A DNA stretch of 64,000 nt from Corydoras sp. C115 (GCA_019802505.1 JAFMOC010000038.1:2382501-2446500); one strand, 5' to 3'. Shown: positions 47,801-64,000, numbered from the stretch's first letter. Numbers and translations: made by a program. Notes: a model not told the origin generated them from the sequence alone.

Positions 47801-49886
47801 CTAGGAAAGTTTTGGTGTTACTTCACTACATGTCTGAATTAAATTGAAACAGCTATTGGTGGCTATCTGGAAAAGAAAAATATAATATTAGGATTATTAG
47901 GACTGGGTAACTTGTATGAGATAAATGAGAACCCTGCTGTATTTAACCAGCTTATCTGTCATGTTCTGTTTTAATAACCACACAGAGGATGCCCTTTTCA
48001 ATAGTCATAAGTCACATCTAATGAAAAGAACAGCCTAAGAGCAGCAAGGTTGAAATGCAACCTTTAAATGCAACCTTGCATTCTACATTTAAAACTTCAT
48101 CCAAATATAAAAAAAATTATTTAAAATCAAATCAATATCAAAATAGCATTTGATCAACTGCATTCACATACCGTATTTTCCGGACCATAAGGCGCACCAT
48201 ATTATAAGGCGCAGTCTGAATTACGGGGTCTATTTCTATATTTGACCCACGTATAAGGCGCACCGTATTATAAGGCGCAGTCTCAATTACGGGCTCTATT
48301 TCTGTACGGTACTTATTCTGTACGGCAGCGTATTATAAGGCACTTGCTAAAACATACGATCTACAAGAAAAGTAAAGGATGCAAAAAAAAAGTCCTCATC
48401 TTTTGTGTCTGAATTAAAAAGCTGCGCAATTTCACTATCGAGCACTCCGGTGTTCCCTCTCATCAATGTCCGGGTCAGTCTCGTCGCCAGGCGGCTGTTC
48501 AGCAACGATGACAATAGTTACAGCAGAAACCTAAGCCCAGGCTTCCACCATCCATTCACAGACGGTGGTGTAACTCGCCCGCCGCTGCCTCTGAGTTTTA
48601 GTCTATCAGCCGTCTATCATCCATCGCTCACACGGCACCCGCAACTTTACTTTAAACGCCCCATTTACGCCAATGTCCAGCGGTTGGAGTTCTTTATTTA
48701 ATCCCCCCGGAATGATGGCAAGCTCTGAATTAATTTTCTTCACTCGGCTTTTCTGTGAGATGACCGTGGTGTGTGGAAAAAACCACCCGGTCGCACAACA
48801 ATACTTTTATAGAATTTGGAACTCAGTACACGTATAAGGCGCACGTCCGATTTCTGGGAAGATTTTAGGCTTTTAGGTGCGCCTTATAGTCCGGAAAATA
48901 CAGTAATCTAATTGGATACTTCTGGTATTTAGAGATTTTATTTATAGGCATTATAAAGCTTTGACAGATTATGAATATCTAGCCTTTCTTACTTAACACA
49001 ATTTATTTGAATATACTCATCGACAGCTCTTCTTCTGAAGTCCTCAAAAATTTGATAAGAAAAATCTGCCTCTATTAGAAAGATATCTGCCTCTAATTAC
49101 ACTGTTAAATGATTCATTAGTCCTGAAGGTTTACATGCTTATGCCACTTACACATTTTATTTTTGTATTTAGGTTCATGAATACCTGCGCAGTAAGCTTT
49201 GCTCGCTGTATGAGAACGACTGCATCTTTGACAAGTTTGAGTGCGTGTGGAACAGCACAGACAGGTAAGGAAGAACATACCAAAACACACAAACATACAC
49301 ATCCAATTTTAATGCTTACATAGAAATCTGTAAAACATTGAAGTTCTTCTTCTATGTTTATCCACTTACTCCTTCCATGAAGCAAATGACAAGAACAAAA
49401 AAATATATATAACCAATATCATTAATACAAAACCTGTACACTTGTGGGGAAATGAATCCCCTCTTTCAGAATTTTCAGCTTTAAACAACGAACGTTTCAA
49501 AATCTTATTGTTATGTTTGAAGCACTATAAAGTTATGATAGAACAGCACTATTGGACTGCTTTTTTATTGTATCTCCTACTATATCTCTCACAGTGTGAT
49601 CATGACTGGAGCATATAATAGTTTTTTCCGGATGTTTGACCGGGACTCGGGACGTGGTGTCACACTAGAGGCTTGGCGTGAAAGCAGTAAACCACGTGCA
49701 GTGCTGAGGACACGCCGTGTATATACTGGTGGGCGTCGTCGTCGTGGTGATGTGGGCGTAGACAGTCTGGACTTCAGAAAGAAGATCCTCCACATGGCGT
49801 GGCATCCAGCTGAGAATATCATCGCCATTGCTGCTTCCAACAACCTCTACATCTTCCAGGACAGAGTAAACCCAGAGAACCAGTGA
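44550..49886 (+). CDS. ppp2r2c: PP2A regulatory subunit B55-gamma (PPP2R2C), nine exons
   Basis: B55 subunits are seven-bladed WD-repeat propellers that direct the PP2A core enzyme to substrates; the gamma form is brain-enriched. Exons: 44550-44610, 45085-45182, 45583-45775, 46207-46319, 46426-46603, 46757-46921, 47540-47709, 49173-49264, 49595-49886. All phases agree and give 453 residues (human gamma 447). The start MGEDESPKINHSFLRD matches the gamma paralogue and not alpha, beta or delta. Family hallmarks include GDKGGRVVIFQRE, FDYLKSLEIEEKINKI, RRIFANGHTYHIN, FFSEIISSVSDVKF, LRSKLCSLYENDCIFDKFE and the end NNLYIFQD. Exon 3 begins with about nine extra residues rich in Asp, Glu and Ala compared with human gamma. 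It is oriented tail to tail with wfs1. A second fish co-orthologue (a or b) may exist elsewhere. Confidence 0.93.
44752..44843. repeat. (TA)n microsatellite in ppp2r2c intron 1
   Basis: About 90 bp of uninterrupted TA. It is preceded by a CA tract at 44618-44640 just after exon 1. Confidence 0.96.
48171..48903. mobile_element. TIR DNA transposon (non-autonomous) in ppp2r2c intron 7
   Basis: Terminal inverted repeats of about 28 bp (CCGTATTTTCCGGACCATAA against CTGTATTTTCCGGACTATAA, then GGCGCACC on both) are bordered by TA on each side, consistent with a TA target duplication. Inner sequence near the left end repeats ATTATAAGGCGCA several times. No transposase frame is seen. This terminal sequence is a familiar vertebrate repeat; I do not assign a superfamily. 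Confidence 0.78.
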
Positions 49887-53354
<3,468 letters not shown>

Positions 53355-53712
53355 ATTCATTCATTCATTCATTCATTATCTCCCGCTTTATCCTCTATTA
53401 GGGTCGCGGTGGGGTTCCCCATGCCCATCTAGGGAAGAACGTCTCGGGCGCTGGGTAGATAGACCCAGGACAGGGCGCCAATCCATCGCTGGGTACACAC
53501 TCACTCACACAGACACACTCTATATGGGGCAATTTTGAGAATTCAATTGACTTGATCCATGTTTTTGGACTGTGGGAGGAAACCGGAGAACCCGGAGGAA
53601 ACCCACGCAGAGACAGGGAAAACATGGAAACTCCACCCAGATGGGGAGTCGAACCGGGAATCCCTAGCGCTGAGAGGCGAACGTGCTAACCACTAAGCCA
53701 CCGTGCCGCCCG
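53355..53712 (-). repeat. SINE copy 18
   Basis: Complete minus-strand copy with an ATTC-type tail at its left end. Confidence 0.88.
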
Positions 53713-54635
53713 GGCATTTTATATTCCAGCCAAAACCAACCCAATGGCCTGTTCAGAGAACCACATGGTTTTACGTGTGTATTCATTTGTGCAGGATGGC
53801 TGCCTCTTGGATCCTGTATCAGTTGATGCAGGCTGTGGATGTTCTCATAAATAAATTATACGCTTCCGAAAGATCCAACGTGCCAACGTAGAAGAGTTTG
53901 ACTTGTTTACATGTCAACAACATGCGTATTAAAAAGTGTTCTAAATGCAACTGGTAAAAAAGTAAGTGCATTTCCAGCTTTACTTCAACAGCAGAAACAA
54001 TAGATCTATAAATACTAAGTCACCATTTATTGGTCCAAAGTAAGTAAACAACAGTTCTGTATTTTAGCACATGAGATTGAGAGTATTACATTAACTTATC
54101 TACTATATACGCTGCATAATAAGCTCATACTGCATTTCAACTCATCATCACTTACTTACTTACTCTGTAATGACTTAAGGCTTAATGCCAATGTGCATCA
54201 ATAACATCAATGCTGCCCTGTAAATAATGACTAACCTAAACACAAATCCTACCTCATTCCTTTCACTAGCAGTAACCTTTTATTTTAGCGACTACTACTT
54301 GACAAACTAACATGTTACTAACCCCATTACTAAGCTTTAAGTAATTCCTAAAACTAAAGCTGCAATTAGTAACTTCTTCAAAGGTATACTATATGAACAA
54401 AAGTATCTGAACCTCTTCGAATTAAAATGTTTTATTTAGTACCATTACACAAGTTTTTAAAATCAAGTACACTACCCTGCATCGACCAACACCACTGTCT
54501 GACACTAATAAATAAGCAAATGTTCTTACAGAAAATCTTGTAGAAAGTCTTTCAAAAGAAGTTAAAACTCTTAGAGTTTTAAAGAGGAGACCAACTTAAA
54601 ATGGGATGACAAAAATGTGAGAATAATATTTTTTT
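53713..54635. other. Intergenic, nothing recognised
   Basis: An ORF beginning MAASWILYQL near 53795 has no family features. The rest is AT-rich. Confidence 0.4.
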
Positions 54636-54980
54636 CATTCATTCATTATCTCCCGCTTTATCCTCTATTAGGGTCGCGGTGGGGTTCCCCATGCCCATCC
54701 AGGGGAGAACGTTTCGGGCGCTGGGCAGATAGACCCAGGACAGGGCGCCAATCCATCGCTGGGCACACACTCACTCACACAAACACTCTGTATGGGGCAA
54801 TTTTGAGAATTCAATTGACTTGATCCATGCTTTTTGGACTGTGGGAGGAAACCGGAGAACCCGGAGGAAACCCACGCAGACACGGGGAGAACATGGAAAC
54901 TCCACTCAGATGGGGATTCGAACCGGGAATCCCTAGCGCTGAGAGGCGAACGTGCTAACCACTAAGCCACCGTGCCGCCC
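54636..54980 (-). repeat. SINE copy 19
   Basis: Complete minus-strand copy. Confidence 0.88.
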
Positions 54981-55649
54981 AGAATAATATTTGTTTAAAT
55001 AATTCATAAAATCTTTGGTCATAAAACTTTGAGTATATCATAAAATTACATTACAGATATTCTGGAAATTGCTTTTAATATCATTTGCAATAACCATTGT
55101 GCCTCAAACAAAAGTAGCAATCAGGGTGAGCAATAGTGTCTGCAACAATCTTTTTTTGTGCACATCTGGGCAGCCTCTGCACAAAACTGGCAATTGCACT
55201 AATTCTTAATCATTTAAGTATTTTCAAGCCTAACACAACACTTTGCTTTATATTCCAGAACTAATATAAAAATACTACTAAATTTGACACTAGTTATAAT
55301 CAATATTAACATCTCATTCTAAATATTCTTTAACACTTCACTGAACTTCTGTAGTTGCACTTTCTACTTCACAATAAGTCACAAAAAATCTCATTCCTTA
55401 CCACAATGAACCAAAAACACTTTTCATTGATCTGAACATTCACTACAAACTACTTACTAAAATCTGTTTAAACAATATATAAGTAAACTAACTACACTGT
55501 GTTAAAATTATGTTTTTAAACTATTCAAAAATTATCATTATTAATGTTACACATTACAATCATGATTATACATTGAAATCACTATTTAAGTCTTATTGGT
55601 AATTATTATCATAATTATACATAAATTACACAACATGATTTACATACAT

Positions 55650-55730
<81 letters not shown>

Positions 55731-57397
55731 AATGACTCATTATAAAATAACTATAAGCACAAAACGCTAATCATTCATGAACAATTTAACAATTAAAATA
55801 AGGCATAAAAACACACATTATCACTGATGCCAGATCATTTTATATTGTATGTTTTATCACCTTTAAATATTACTTACTGTGTCTTCATCGAATAAACCCA
55901 TTGTACATGTGAGATAAACATCAGTGGGTGAGTTTATGGCCCAAGTGTGAAAATCAGATATAAATGATAATCTATAATGGCCTCTGATGTGAATCAGCTT
56001 TAAATGTATATGATGGCTTAATTTTAGGCATTTGTAAAGTATAAGCAATTACATGATTACAAATGAAAGGAAATGGATAATATCCTTAGTCATGATTTCA
56101 TCATTTGGGCATCTCCCCATGATTACTCATTACTCCATCATAATCCTGTCATCGAATTCAAATCTCCATCATCTCATCATTTTTCATCCGCATCAAGATT
56201 TTCATTTATTCCATTTTCTATATCCTTCTCACATTTACTAACATTTTGTCACTGAATGAAATCATAGTAACACACACACATTTAACATGTGTGTATAGCC
56301 TTTAATACTGAAACATATTGTAATGATGGACTGAAAAAATACAAATGAATGTAAATAAATAATAATTATGAACACTGGATTGAGTGGATGACATCTTCAC
56401 CTTGCCTCACTGATTATGTTCTTATTTAAATTAGGGAGAAGGTAGAAAACAGAGAGAGTGAAGTACTATGCTGGTGTCATCTGATCCTTCTTAATCCTTA
56501 ACTTTAATGAAGTCACTTGCTTTCTGCTTAGAAGAAAAATAAACATTAGTAAATTCCCTTTGACATCATTCTAAAATTTGTTTAAAAAGTCCAAAAGACG
56601 ATGCCACCAGCTTCTGCAGGTAGATGTGGTAGGCCAGTGGTAAGGGTGTTGGGCTATCAATCTGAAGGTTGTAGGTTTAAATCCCATTGTCTGCTAAATA
56701 AATAATGGGTCCAGAGATAGCTCATGCTTATATTTTATTGATGTGTTGAAGCATTCCTCAGCCAGTCATTTGTCTAACATTCATTTGAGGCCATGTAAAC
56801 ATCTATACATATTATTTAACAGTCAACCTTTAATCAACCTTATTTTGTCTCTAACACACACACACAAATACAAATGAAAACTGCAATGTTTACATCAGTC
56901 CAATAGGTGGTGGTATAACAACTAAATTAGGTGTTCAATTTCCATAATAGTGACTCTCAAGCTAAGCTTCATTCTGTTGCTTCTAAATTCACCTAGCCAT
57001 GATTATACTTTCCCCAAATAATATATCAGTGATCAAAATATGTATTTTACTAGCCCAACTTAAACTTAGATAGCAGTTCACTATTAGACTATTTAAGACA
57101 TGACTTAAACAGTCTTTTAAAATATGTTTAAGACTTTTTCTTTATTTCCATTAAAAGTACTTTAAACCAGAAATCTTCAGCTTTCAAGTAAAATCATGAA
57201 TCAACTCCCAAAGGACTCTGTGGTTGCCAGTTTTTGAATGGTATTTATTCTATTCTTTATGCATCCCCACATTTGAAACTTTTGAATCTTGGCATTGTTG
57301 GCAGATTATACTAAATTGGCTGTTCCATTCATTCTAAAATGTGCTGGTCTTCAAACATGCGCTGATCATTTTAATGTGTATTGATTGTTCTAACAAG
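54981..57397. other. Intergenic AT-rich sequence
   Basis: Contains a (TA)n tract at 55651-55724. A tRNA-like SINE head lies at 56618-56700 (GGTAAGGGTGTTGGGCTATC, then a B-box-like GGTTTAAATCC). No coding exon was recognised. Confidence 0.5.
56618..56700 (+). repeat. tRNA-derived SINE head, second family
   Basis: This different tRNA-like head (TGTTGGGCTATCAATCTGAA, then GGTTTAAATCCC) resembles the non-exonic part of the tarbp1 intron 1 repeat unit, which also carries TGTTGGGCTATCAAT. Confidence 0.6.
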
Positions 57398-57766
57398 GGC
57401 GGCACGGTGGCTTAGTGGTTAGCATGTTCGCCTCTCAGCGCTAGGGATTCCCGGTTCGAATCCCCATCTGGGTGGAGTTTCCATGTTCTCCCCGTGTCCG
57501 CGTGGGTTTCCTCCGGGTTCTCCGGTTTCCTCACAGTCCAAAAACATGGATCAAGTCAATTGAGTTTTCCAAATTGCCCCATATAGAGTGTGTATGTGTG
57601 AGTGAGTGTGTGCCCAGCGATAGATTGGCGCCCTGTCCTGGGTCTATCTGCCCAGCGCCCGAAATGTTCTCCCCTTGATGGTCATGGGGAACCCCCCCGC
57701 GACCCTAATAGAGGATAAAGCGGGAGATAATGAATGAATGAATGAATGAATGATTGAATGAATGAT
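57398..57766 (+). repeat. SINE copy 20
   Basis: Complete plus-strand copy with a long GAAT tail. Confidence 0.88.
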
Positions 57767-58416
57767 TGTTCCACTGATCATTGTACTGGTCATTCTAAGC
57801 TGATCATGCTGATTAGCTGTGCCAATTAGTCAAATCTGTGACTCATTCCATCATTTTAAACCATTTTTTTAATACTGCTTTTTAAAATTGGCACCACTTT
57901 AACTATAAAATATAATAAACCATCATCACTTAATTGGATTGTGTAAAAACAATCAAATATTGATTATACAAATAAAATAATGATAACCTCTTTTGCAATG
58001 TTGCCCTGATCTCAGTCTGAATACCTCTGCTTTAATCCTGTGCAAATCATGCTAAAGAACATGAATCAGTTTTACATGTGCTGATCATGCTATTTAATTA
58101 ATTATATTTGTATTTGATTCTAAATTGTACCAGTCATGCTAATGTACTGATTACTCCTGTGCTAATCATTATTATTACCTGTGCTGATCATTCTAACTTG
58201 TGATGATTGGTCTAAGCTGTCTTAATATTGCTAACCTGTACTGATCATTCTAAGCTATCTTGATCGATCTAATCCGGCCTTATTTTGGACTGTGCTAATC
58301 ATGCTAGCCTGTGTTGATTACCTGTGCTCATCATTATTCCAAGCATGCTGAACATTATGATCATTCTAACATCCTTTAAGCATTCTTAAATTAGCTAATC
58401 ATTATATTATGTGGGG

Positions 58417-58766
58417 GAGGCACGGTGGCTTAGTGGTTAGCACGTTCACCTCTCAGCACTAGGGATTCCCGGTTCGAATCCCCATCTGGGTGGAGTTTCC
58501 ATGTTCTCCCCGTGTCCGCGTGGGTTTCCTCTGGGTTCTCCGGTTTCCTCCCACAGTCCAAAAACATGGATCAAGCCAATTGAGTTCTCCAAATTGCCCC
58601 ATATAGAGTGTGTCTGTGTGAGTGAGTGTGCCCAGCGATGGATTGGCGCCCTGTCCTGGGTGTGTCTGCCCAGCGCCCGAAACGTTCTCCCCTGGATGGG
58701 CATGGGGAACCCCACCGCGACCCTAATAGAGGATAAAGTGGGAGATAATGAATGAATGAATGAAAA
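58417..58766 (+). repeat. SINE copy 21
   Basis: Complete plus-strand copy, about 180 bp below the wfs1 stop codon and possibly inside its 3' UTR in antisense orientation. Confidence 0.87.
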
Positions 58767-58944
58767 TATTATGTGCTGATGCTTCTAACGTGTACTGATA
58801 ATGGTAAGATGCACTGATGACACATTAAGTTATTATATTTATATGTATGTATTTATATGAATTCACACTTAACATCTATAATCAGTCAGCTCCAAAATTG
58901 TTTTGCGAGCAGAATGTAAAATGTCAATTGAGTCAATTGTTTTC

Positions 58945-61900
58945 TTAGGCCATTATTCTGGCGCTCAGCAGAGGTGAGAAAAAGAAATCGAATGCAAATT
59001 TCATAGCAGCTTGCACACTTTTTCTCCAGTTTCTTTCAATCTTGACTTGGCGCCCCTCGGGCAGCAGTGATGAACTGCAGTTTAGACAGTGAATGGCTTT
59101 CAGCTCAAACTTTGGTTGTTTGGAGCCCAGCCTGCCCTCCAGTTTGGTACTGAACTCCACCATGCTGCCCTCATCCAGATTTAACAAGACCTGTTTAAAC
59201 TCATGGCTGGCTGAGAGAACAATGTCACTATCAATGTTTTCAGGCTGTGCTTCAGTCACCTGGCGTACCGTTACCTCAAAGCGGTATGTATTGAAACGCT
59301 TCACATGACAATGATGTTTAGCTATGGATTTGATCTGGCAAAGTTCTTCTTCCTCTTGCTGCTGCAGAAGAAAAGATGCATTGCTGCTCTGATCCTGATT
59401 AGACATGACCGCATTATGCCCCTCGCAGGATGGGTACTCGTCACCATAGAGACAACGCAGCCAGTCACCCATGAAGACAGGCAACAGGTTGATAAGTGAC
59501 TGAGCTCCGTTCTCTGTTTCTGCCACTCTGACGCTTTGAAACTTTCCTTTCCAAGTGACTCTGTGTCCCTCCAGATGGCTGCAGATAATCTGAGTGCGAG
59601 TCATACCGTGCTGTTTCCATGCTGATGGACCACATGCTGTACCATATTGTTCCCAGGTCAGTGTAGAATTATATACCTTCAACCCCTCTGCACTGTACAC
59701 ATAGCCCACACAGACCAGCAACACGCAGAACAGGCACAGCAGAATGAGCTTCACAGGGCCACGGTGTGTGACTGAACGTACCACACTCAGAATGGACAGA
59801 CTGAACCGAGTCCACAAACGGAGGGTCACAGGAACCACGCACACAGCCAGCGTGACCAGCATCTTCGTTACTTCTAACTCTATCAACCACTTTATCATCT
59901 GGATCACCAGCATGGTTGCCAGTCCCAGTGCCAGCACAGGCAGAGCAAATAGTACAAGGAAGTATGCCACGCAGGTACGAATGAGACCGATCAGTGTAGA
60001 GTTCTGCAGCAGAACCACAGAAAATTCCAACCACATGAAGCACACCAGGTATGGAACCAGGAAGCAGTACGTTCCTCTGAATCCATGCATACGAGCCATT
60101 CTGCAAGAAGACAAACATACAGGTACACACACACACACACACACACACATACATACACACAGACATTCACTTAAACACATATATAGACACAAACAACAAC
60201 CTACCTATTTTTATACTATTTTTGTCAAATATTATATTATTGGTTTATTACAGCACATTAAGAAATAAACTATTATTCAATATGCATTCAATAAATTGAT
60301 TTCCCTGGATTGTAGTTATGTTGCATTTAGTGTCCTGATAAAGTGACTTTAATCTTACCTAAAGAACAAGTAGAACAGGTAGACGTATAGCATACAGGGC
60401 AGGCTAATGGTTAGAACCACCGACTCTCCAATCGGCACTGTCTCAATAGTTTTTCCAAGCAGCCGCAGTGTAACAAACTCCTCAGGGAGGCGAGTAGTGA
60501 GGGCACAAAGGGAGGAGGCCACCTCAATGATGAGTGCCCATCGAGTGTAAGACGCTGCAGCTGGGCTCAGGGAAGCATAGCTGAGCGCAGTGAACAGAAC
60601 CGCTACAGTGCTGAGCTCAGAACAGGGAATCCAGCCCTTATCTGCCAGCGGGAAGCTGAAAATGACAAAACAAACAGACACCAGGAAGTACAAGTGCTGT
60701 TCCAGCTGCTTCCAACCAAAGTGAGATTCCATGTCCAGCTCTGGCTCAAAACGGCTAAGCAGAGCGGCCAGGGCGCTGAAGTTCTGCCAACATTTACTGC
60801 TACGGAACACGCGCAGTGTGCAGATCACCATCGAGATGAAGGACAGGTAGAAGGTTAGCAGAGGGATGAAGAAGATAAAAAGGTCCACTCTTAGGTTGGA
60901 GATAATGAAGAAGAAGACGAGTGCATTTACATGCTGAGTTGGGATGATGGTGCTCAACCACTGCACACCTGCACGAGATGCCCAGTCCACCAGGTGTTCC
61001 TTTAAATCTAAAATCAGGTGTATTGGGTACTGTAATCCCTATAGAAACACATATACGCTAACATGAAAAACAAGGTGAAGGCTATGGAAAATAATCATAC
61101 CACATTAAAACAATCTAATCCATCTTTATCAGAACTGTTTGGATTTGTACAGGATGAAGTGTCTATAACACAAAACATTATTAGGATTGCCCTGAAAGAG
61201 GCCCGAAAGACTCAGCTTAGGCTCTGGATGTGATCATATTTAAGTATTCTGTTTTTTTTTATCATTGTAGGCCAGTAATACTTCCCTCTGTCTTCTTCTA
61301 CACTATAATAAATAAATGAATAATCCTTTTCTTAGGTGGCACGGTGGCTTAGTGGTTTAGCACGTTCTCCTCTCAGCGCTAGGGATTCCCGGTTCGAATC
61401 CCCATCTGGGTGGAGTTTCCATGTTCTCCCCGTGTCCGCGTGGGTTTCCTCCGGGTTCTCCGGTTTCCTCCCACAGTCCAAAAACATGTATCAAGTCAAT
61501 TGAATTCTCCAAATTGCCCCAGATAGAGTGTGTCTGTGTGAGTGAGTGAATGTGTGCCCAGCGATGGATTGGATCTGCCCAGTGCCCGAGACGTTCTCCC
61601 CTGGATGGGCATGGGGAACCCCACCGCGACCCTAATAGAGGATAAAGCGGGAGATAATGAATGAATGAATCCTTTTCTTTGAAATTTACGGTCATTGAAT
61701 CATTACTAGATAACCAGACACACTACAAATTACTCAGCCATTATTACTCTTTACATTTACAGTTTAACTGAATTACATTGTTGTGTTTGTTAAAGCCGTA
61801 TAAACAGGACTGTGGATTTTTAATAATTTCAGTTGGCAGTGTTCAGTGGAATGCATGAGTAAGCTAAGTTTCATCTACCAGGAAGTATGATTTGAAGTCC

Positions 61901-63899
61901 ATGGCTCTTCTCATACTGTGTTTGGTGTCCAACATCATTTGACTACTCCAACTGCTTCTCTTCTGAGGAACATGACTCACCCCCTTCTGATCACACACAC
62001 ACACACACACATACACACGCACATACACAAAGAGTATAACGCGGCGATGCAATGTTCCATTTGATTACATACACCAAACCTTTGGGACCATATATATTTT
62101 TCAATTGCCCGTGTTCAGAGACAAATCATTATTTTGCATTTGACCAAAGATTCTGTCAGCTCTTTTAGGTCAGATCACCTACTTTGTCCTTATTCATCAA
62201 AATGTTCTAAGCTTATTGGCTCGTCTACATAACTGTTAGCAAATTGCAGTTTGGCCTAAAGCTTGCTGTTTTCTTTTTGTAAATTCTTTGTAAATTACCA
62301 GACAGTTACTCACCTTGTTCTTGGAGTTACTCCAAGGTAGATAATAATTTTTATTCACTTTATCTTCAAATAAATTGCTAATCCTGGATCTTTACATATT
62401 TCTGCCACTTAAATAAATGACATATTGTATCATTTTATAATAAACATTTTTTTCTCTTTTTAATTATAATTCTTCTATGTGTGTGGGCGTGTGTCTGTGG
62501 GTTTGCACCTTGCCGTCTGTAGATGAATGGCTCCAGTCCAACCCCTCTCTTTGTAGGTCTGTTTGTTGTGGTGTGTGTGCCATGCTCTGTGTGTATTTCT
62601 TTGTCATTTCTACAAATTCCTCTACATCCACATAAGATGAGTCTGCTACAAACAGACACAAGCAAACATTTAAGGAGACTTCCATCCATTTATAGATTAA
62701 CAGACAGCTGTAAGTAAAAATGCACCCAATATACCCATTTTTTCACACATGTACAAACCACACACACTTACACACAAATCATACACATACACACATGCAC
62801 CCACATTTTTTAACAGATAATCTTTCATCCATGTAATTATTTATATGTAATATTTGGTTTATATACTACAGTGTACAAGCTGGCAGCACCGGGGTGTAGT
62901 GGTTAGCACGTCCATCTTTTTAATTAAAACATTAAAGCCTTTTCTCTCAAAATGTATTCATGTATTCATTGTTTATTCCATGCAGGTGTACACACATGTG
63001 GCCATAAAGACAAACATTAATTCTTACTCTTATTCGTGACCATGGATTCCAGAATTTTTCTTTGTGTCTGAACATCTGGTACTTCACTACTAACACTGCC
63101 TGTAATAACAAGCAGTACCTGATTTAAACACTAGATATACACAAAGTTCATATCAGAAATAAAAAGTTACAGCAAATAAAAAACACTGAGTAGTGAGACC
63201 TGCGTCTATAACTACTGCAAAAACCAGCACAATGCACATTTTACAAGGCTCGCAAAATTGTAGATTAGATCCTGTGACATGACAGCTTTTTTTTGCAACA
63301 TTTTTTTTTTGCTTCCATAGGCTATAAGATCATTACAAAACTAGAATCAGTTGTTCAGAGCAGTGAGTATCTGCATGTAACTTGCAATAACTGACGTTGC
63401 AAAGAAGTGTCTCTAATAAAGTGAACATTTGCATGTATGTTTGTATGCATGCCTATGTGCGTGAAAGTGTATACCTGGATCAGATTTAACCTGACTGACA
63501 TTTTGCAGAATTTCTCTTGTGTCCATTTTTTCCTTCTTTTGTGGATTTAGTTGCCAGTACATCATCATAGCAGCTCGCCGAACTGCCTGTTCAAACTTCG
63601 ACTCCCTGGAGAGCGTGCGCACTTCTTCCTCATTCTCATCAGTGATACCTAGGAGTTAAAAGGTCATCTAGATGTTATTTCGTAAGTACAGTAAGTTTAT
63701 ACATTAATTAATATAAATATGATGTTATTACTTAATAATAATACTTAATTTTCGAAACCTTTCTTCTGAATCCAGCAATTCTGCAGTAATTTTGCAGCAT
63801 CTCTTCGTCCTTGTTTCGCTGCTTTGACCAGCCAATCAACAGCCAGTCGGTTGTTTACATCTGAGTCCATCTCTATCCCCAAATCCAGGTAGTGTTTAC
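58945..63899 (-). CDS. wfs1: Wolframin (WFS1), N-terminus off the right edge, six exons seen
   Basis: Wolframin is a multi-pass ER membrane glycoprotein involved in ER calcium and stress control. Minus-strand exons: 63899-63759, 63648-63475, 63099-63028, 62645-62509, 61038-60359 and 60100-58945. Phases agree throughout and give 785 residues of a usual 890, so about 100 N-terminal residues are missing. Order: a Sel1-like helical pair (AVDWLVKAAKQGRRDAAKLL), SRESKFEQAVRRAA, an EF-hand-like YVDVEEFVEMTKKY, the first membrane segments (STIIPTQHVNALVFFF), FYLSFISMVICTLRVF, further membrane segments, then the luminal C-terminus (YNSTLTWEQYG, CSHLEGHRVTW, FAFDFFFSPLLSA). The last coding region, continuous in human exon 8, is split here by a 258-bp intron after YLFF-R. 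Fish have more than one wfs1; which one this is cannot be told. Confidence 0.93.
60123..60166. repeat. (CA)n microsatellite in the extra wfs1 intron
   Basis: CA repeats immediately inside the small intron, upstream of the last exon's acceptor (as TG on the coding strand). Confidence 0.93.
61336..61669 (+). repeat. SINE copy 22 in wfs1 intron
   Basis: Plus-strand copy, antisense to wfs1. It lacks about 20 bp between GATGGATTGG and ATCTGCCCAG. Confidence 0.86.
61983..62030. repeat. (CA)n-rich simple repeat
   Basis: CA units with a few interruptions inside a wfs1 intron. Confidence 0.85.
62876..62922 (+). repeat. SINE head fragment
   Basis: GGCAGCACCGGGGTGTAGTG, then GTTAGCACG, is the first part of a tRNA-derived head only. 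Confidence 0.5.
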
Positions 63900-64000
63900 C
63901 TAGCTACACAAACAGAGTCACATATACACTGCTATGCCAAAGTCTTAGACACTAACAAATATTATTCAAAACCGTTGTTCATAGCAGTCAATGTGTTTTG

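Noticed and set aside
48405..48701. 98-codon ORF inside ppp2r2c intron 7
   Set aside because: It lies wholly within the TIR transposon and has no transposase or other domain features.
53703..53891. Small gene near MAASWILYQL
   Set aside because: No splice or family support; only a chance frame after a SINE.

Overview
The window is vertebrate nuclear DNA, almost certainly from a teleost fish. It has intron-split genes with GT/AG junctions, about two dozen copies of one tRNA-derived SINE, long (TA)n tracts, TIR transposons, and proteins that read as fish versions of vertebrate families. A catfish or other ostariophysan is my guess from the SINE style, but the exact lineage cannot be fixed from sequence alone.

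Layout, left to right. (1) 1-9 kb: the 5' end of a minus-strand FAM135-family gene. The first coding exon is at 2904-2981, with candidate leader exons at 4278-4455, 6786-6885 and up to about 7184, and a SINE cluster just upstream. (2) 11.5-32.1 kb: a complete tarbp1-like gene on the plus strand (29 exons, 1578 codons plus stop) encoding the large tRNA Gm18 2'-O-methyltransferase. Its first intron holds a 4-kb tandem array of copies of its own exon 2. (3) 32.9-36.4 kb: a three-exon class A orphan GPCR on the plus strand. (4) 38.0-40.7 kb: a five-exon secreted protein with two C-type lectin domains, plus strand. (5) 44.5-49.9 kb: ppp2r2c, the PP2A B55-gamma regulatory subunit, nine coding exons, plus strand. 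(6) 58.9-63.9 kb: wfs1 (wolframin) on the minus strand, six exons, with the N-terminus beyond the right edge. ppp2r2c and wfs1 face each other tail to tail; the same two genes are neighbours on human 4p16. No shared pathway links all the genes, so this is an ordinary gene-rich vertebrate segment.

The most unusual structure is in tarbp1 intron 1 (12.4-16.6 kb). A unit of about 246 bp, made of a tRNA-SINE-like piece plus exon 2 and its splice sites, is repeated about 14 times. It occurs in two forms and is organised in a higher-order repeat of about 1237 bp, with a copied fragment of exon 1 inside. Exon 2 is 95 nt, so only a single-copy splice choice keeps the frame; two copies in series bring in a stop. 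The array may be an inert satellite born from a gene, a set of mutually exclusive exons, or a poison-exon device. Other points of note are an intron splitting the usually continuous last coding exon of wfs1, an acidic insertion in B55-gamma, a hAT-like element with a perfect 8-bp target duplication, and a spliced small ORF in the FAM135 leader.
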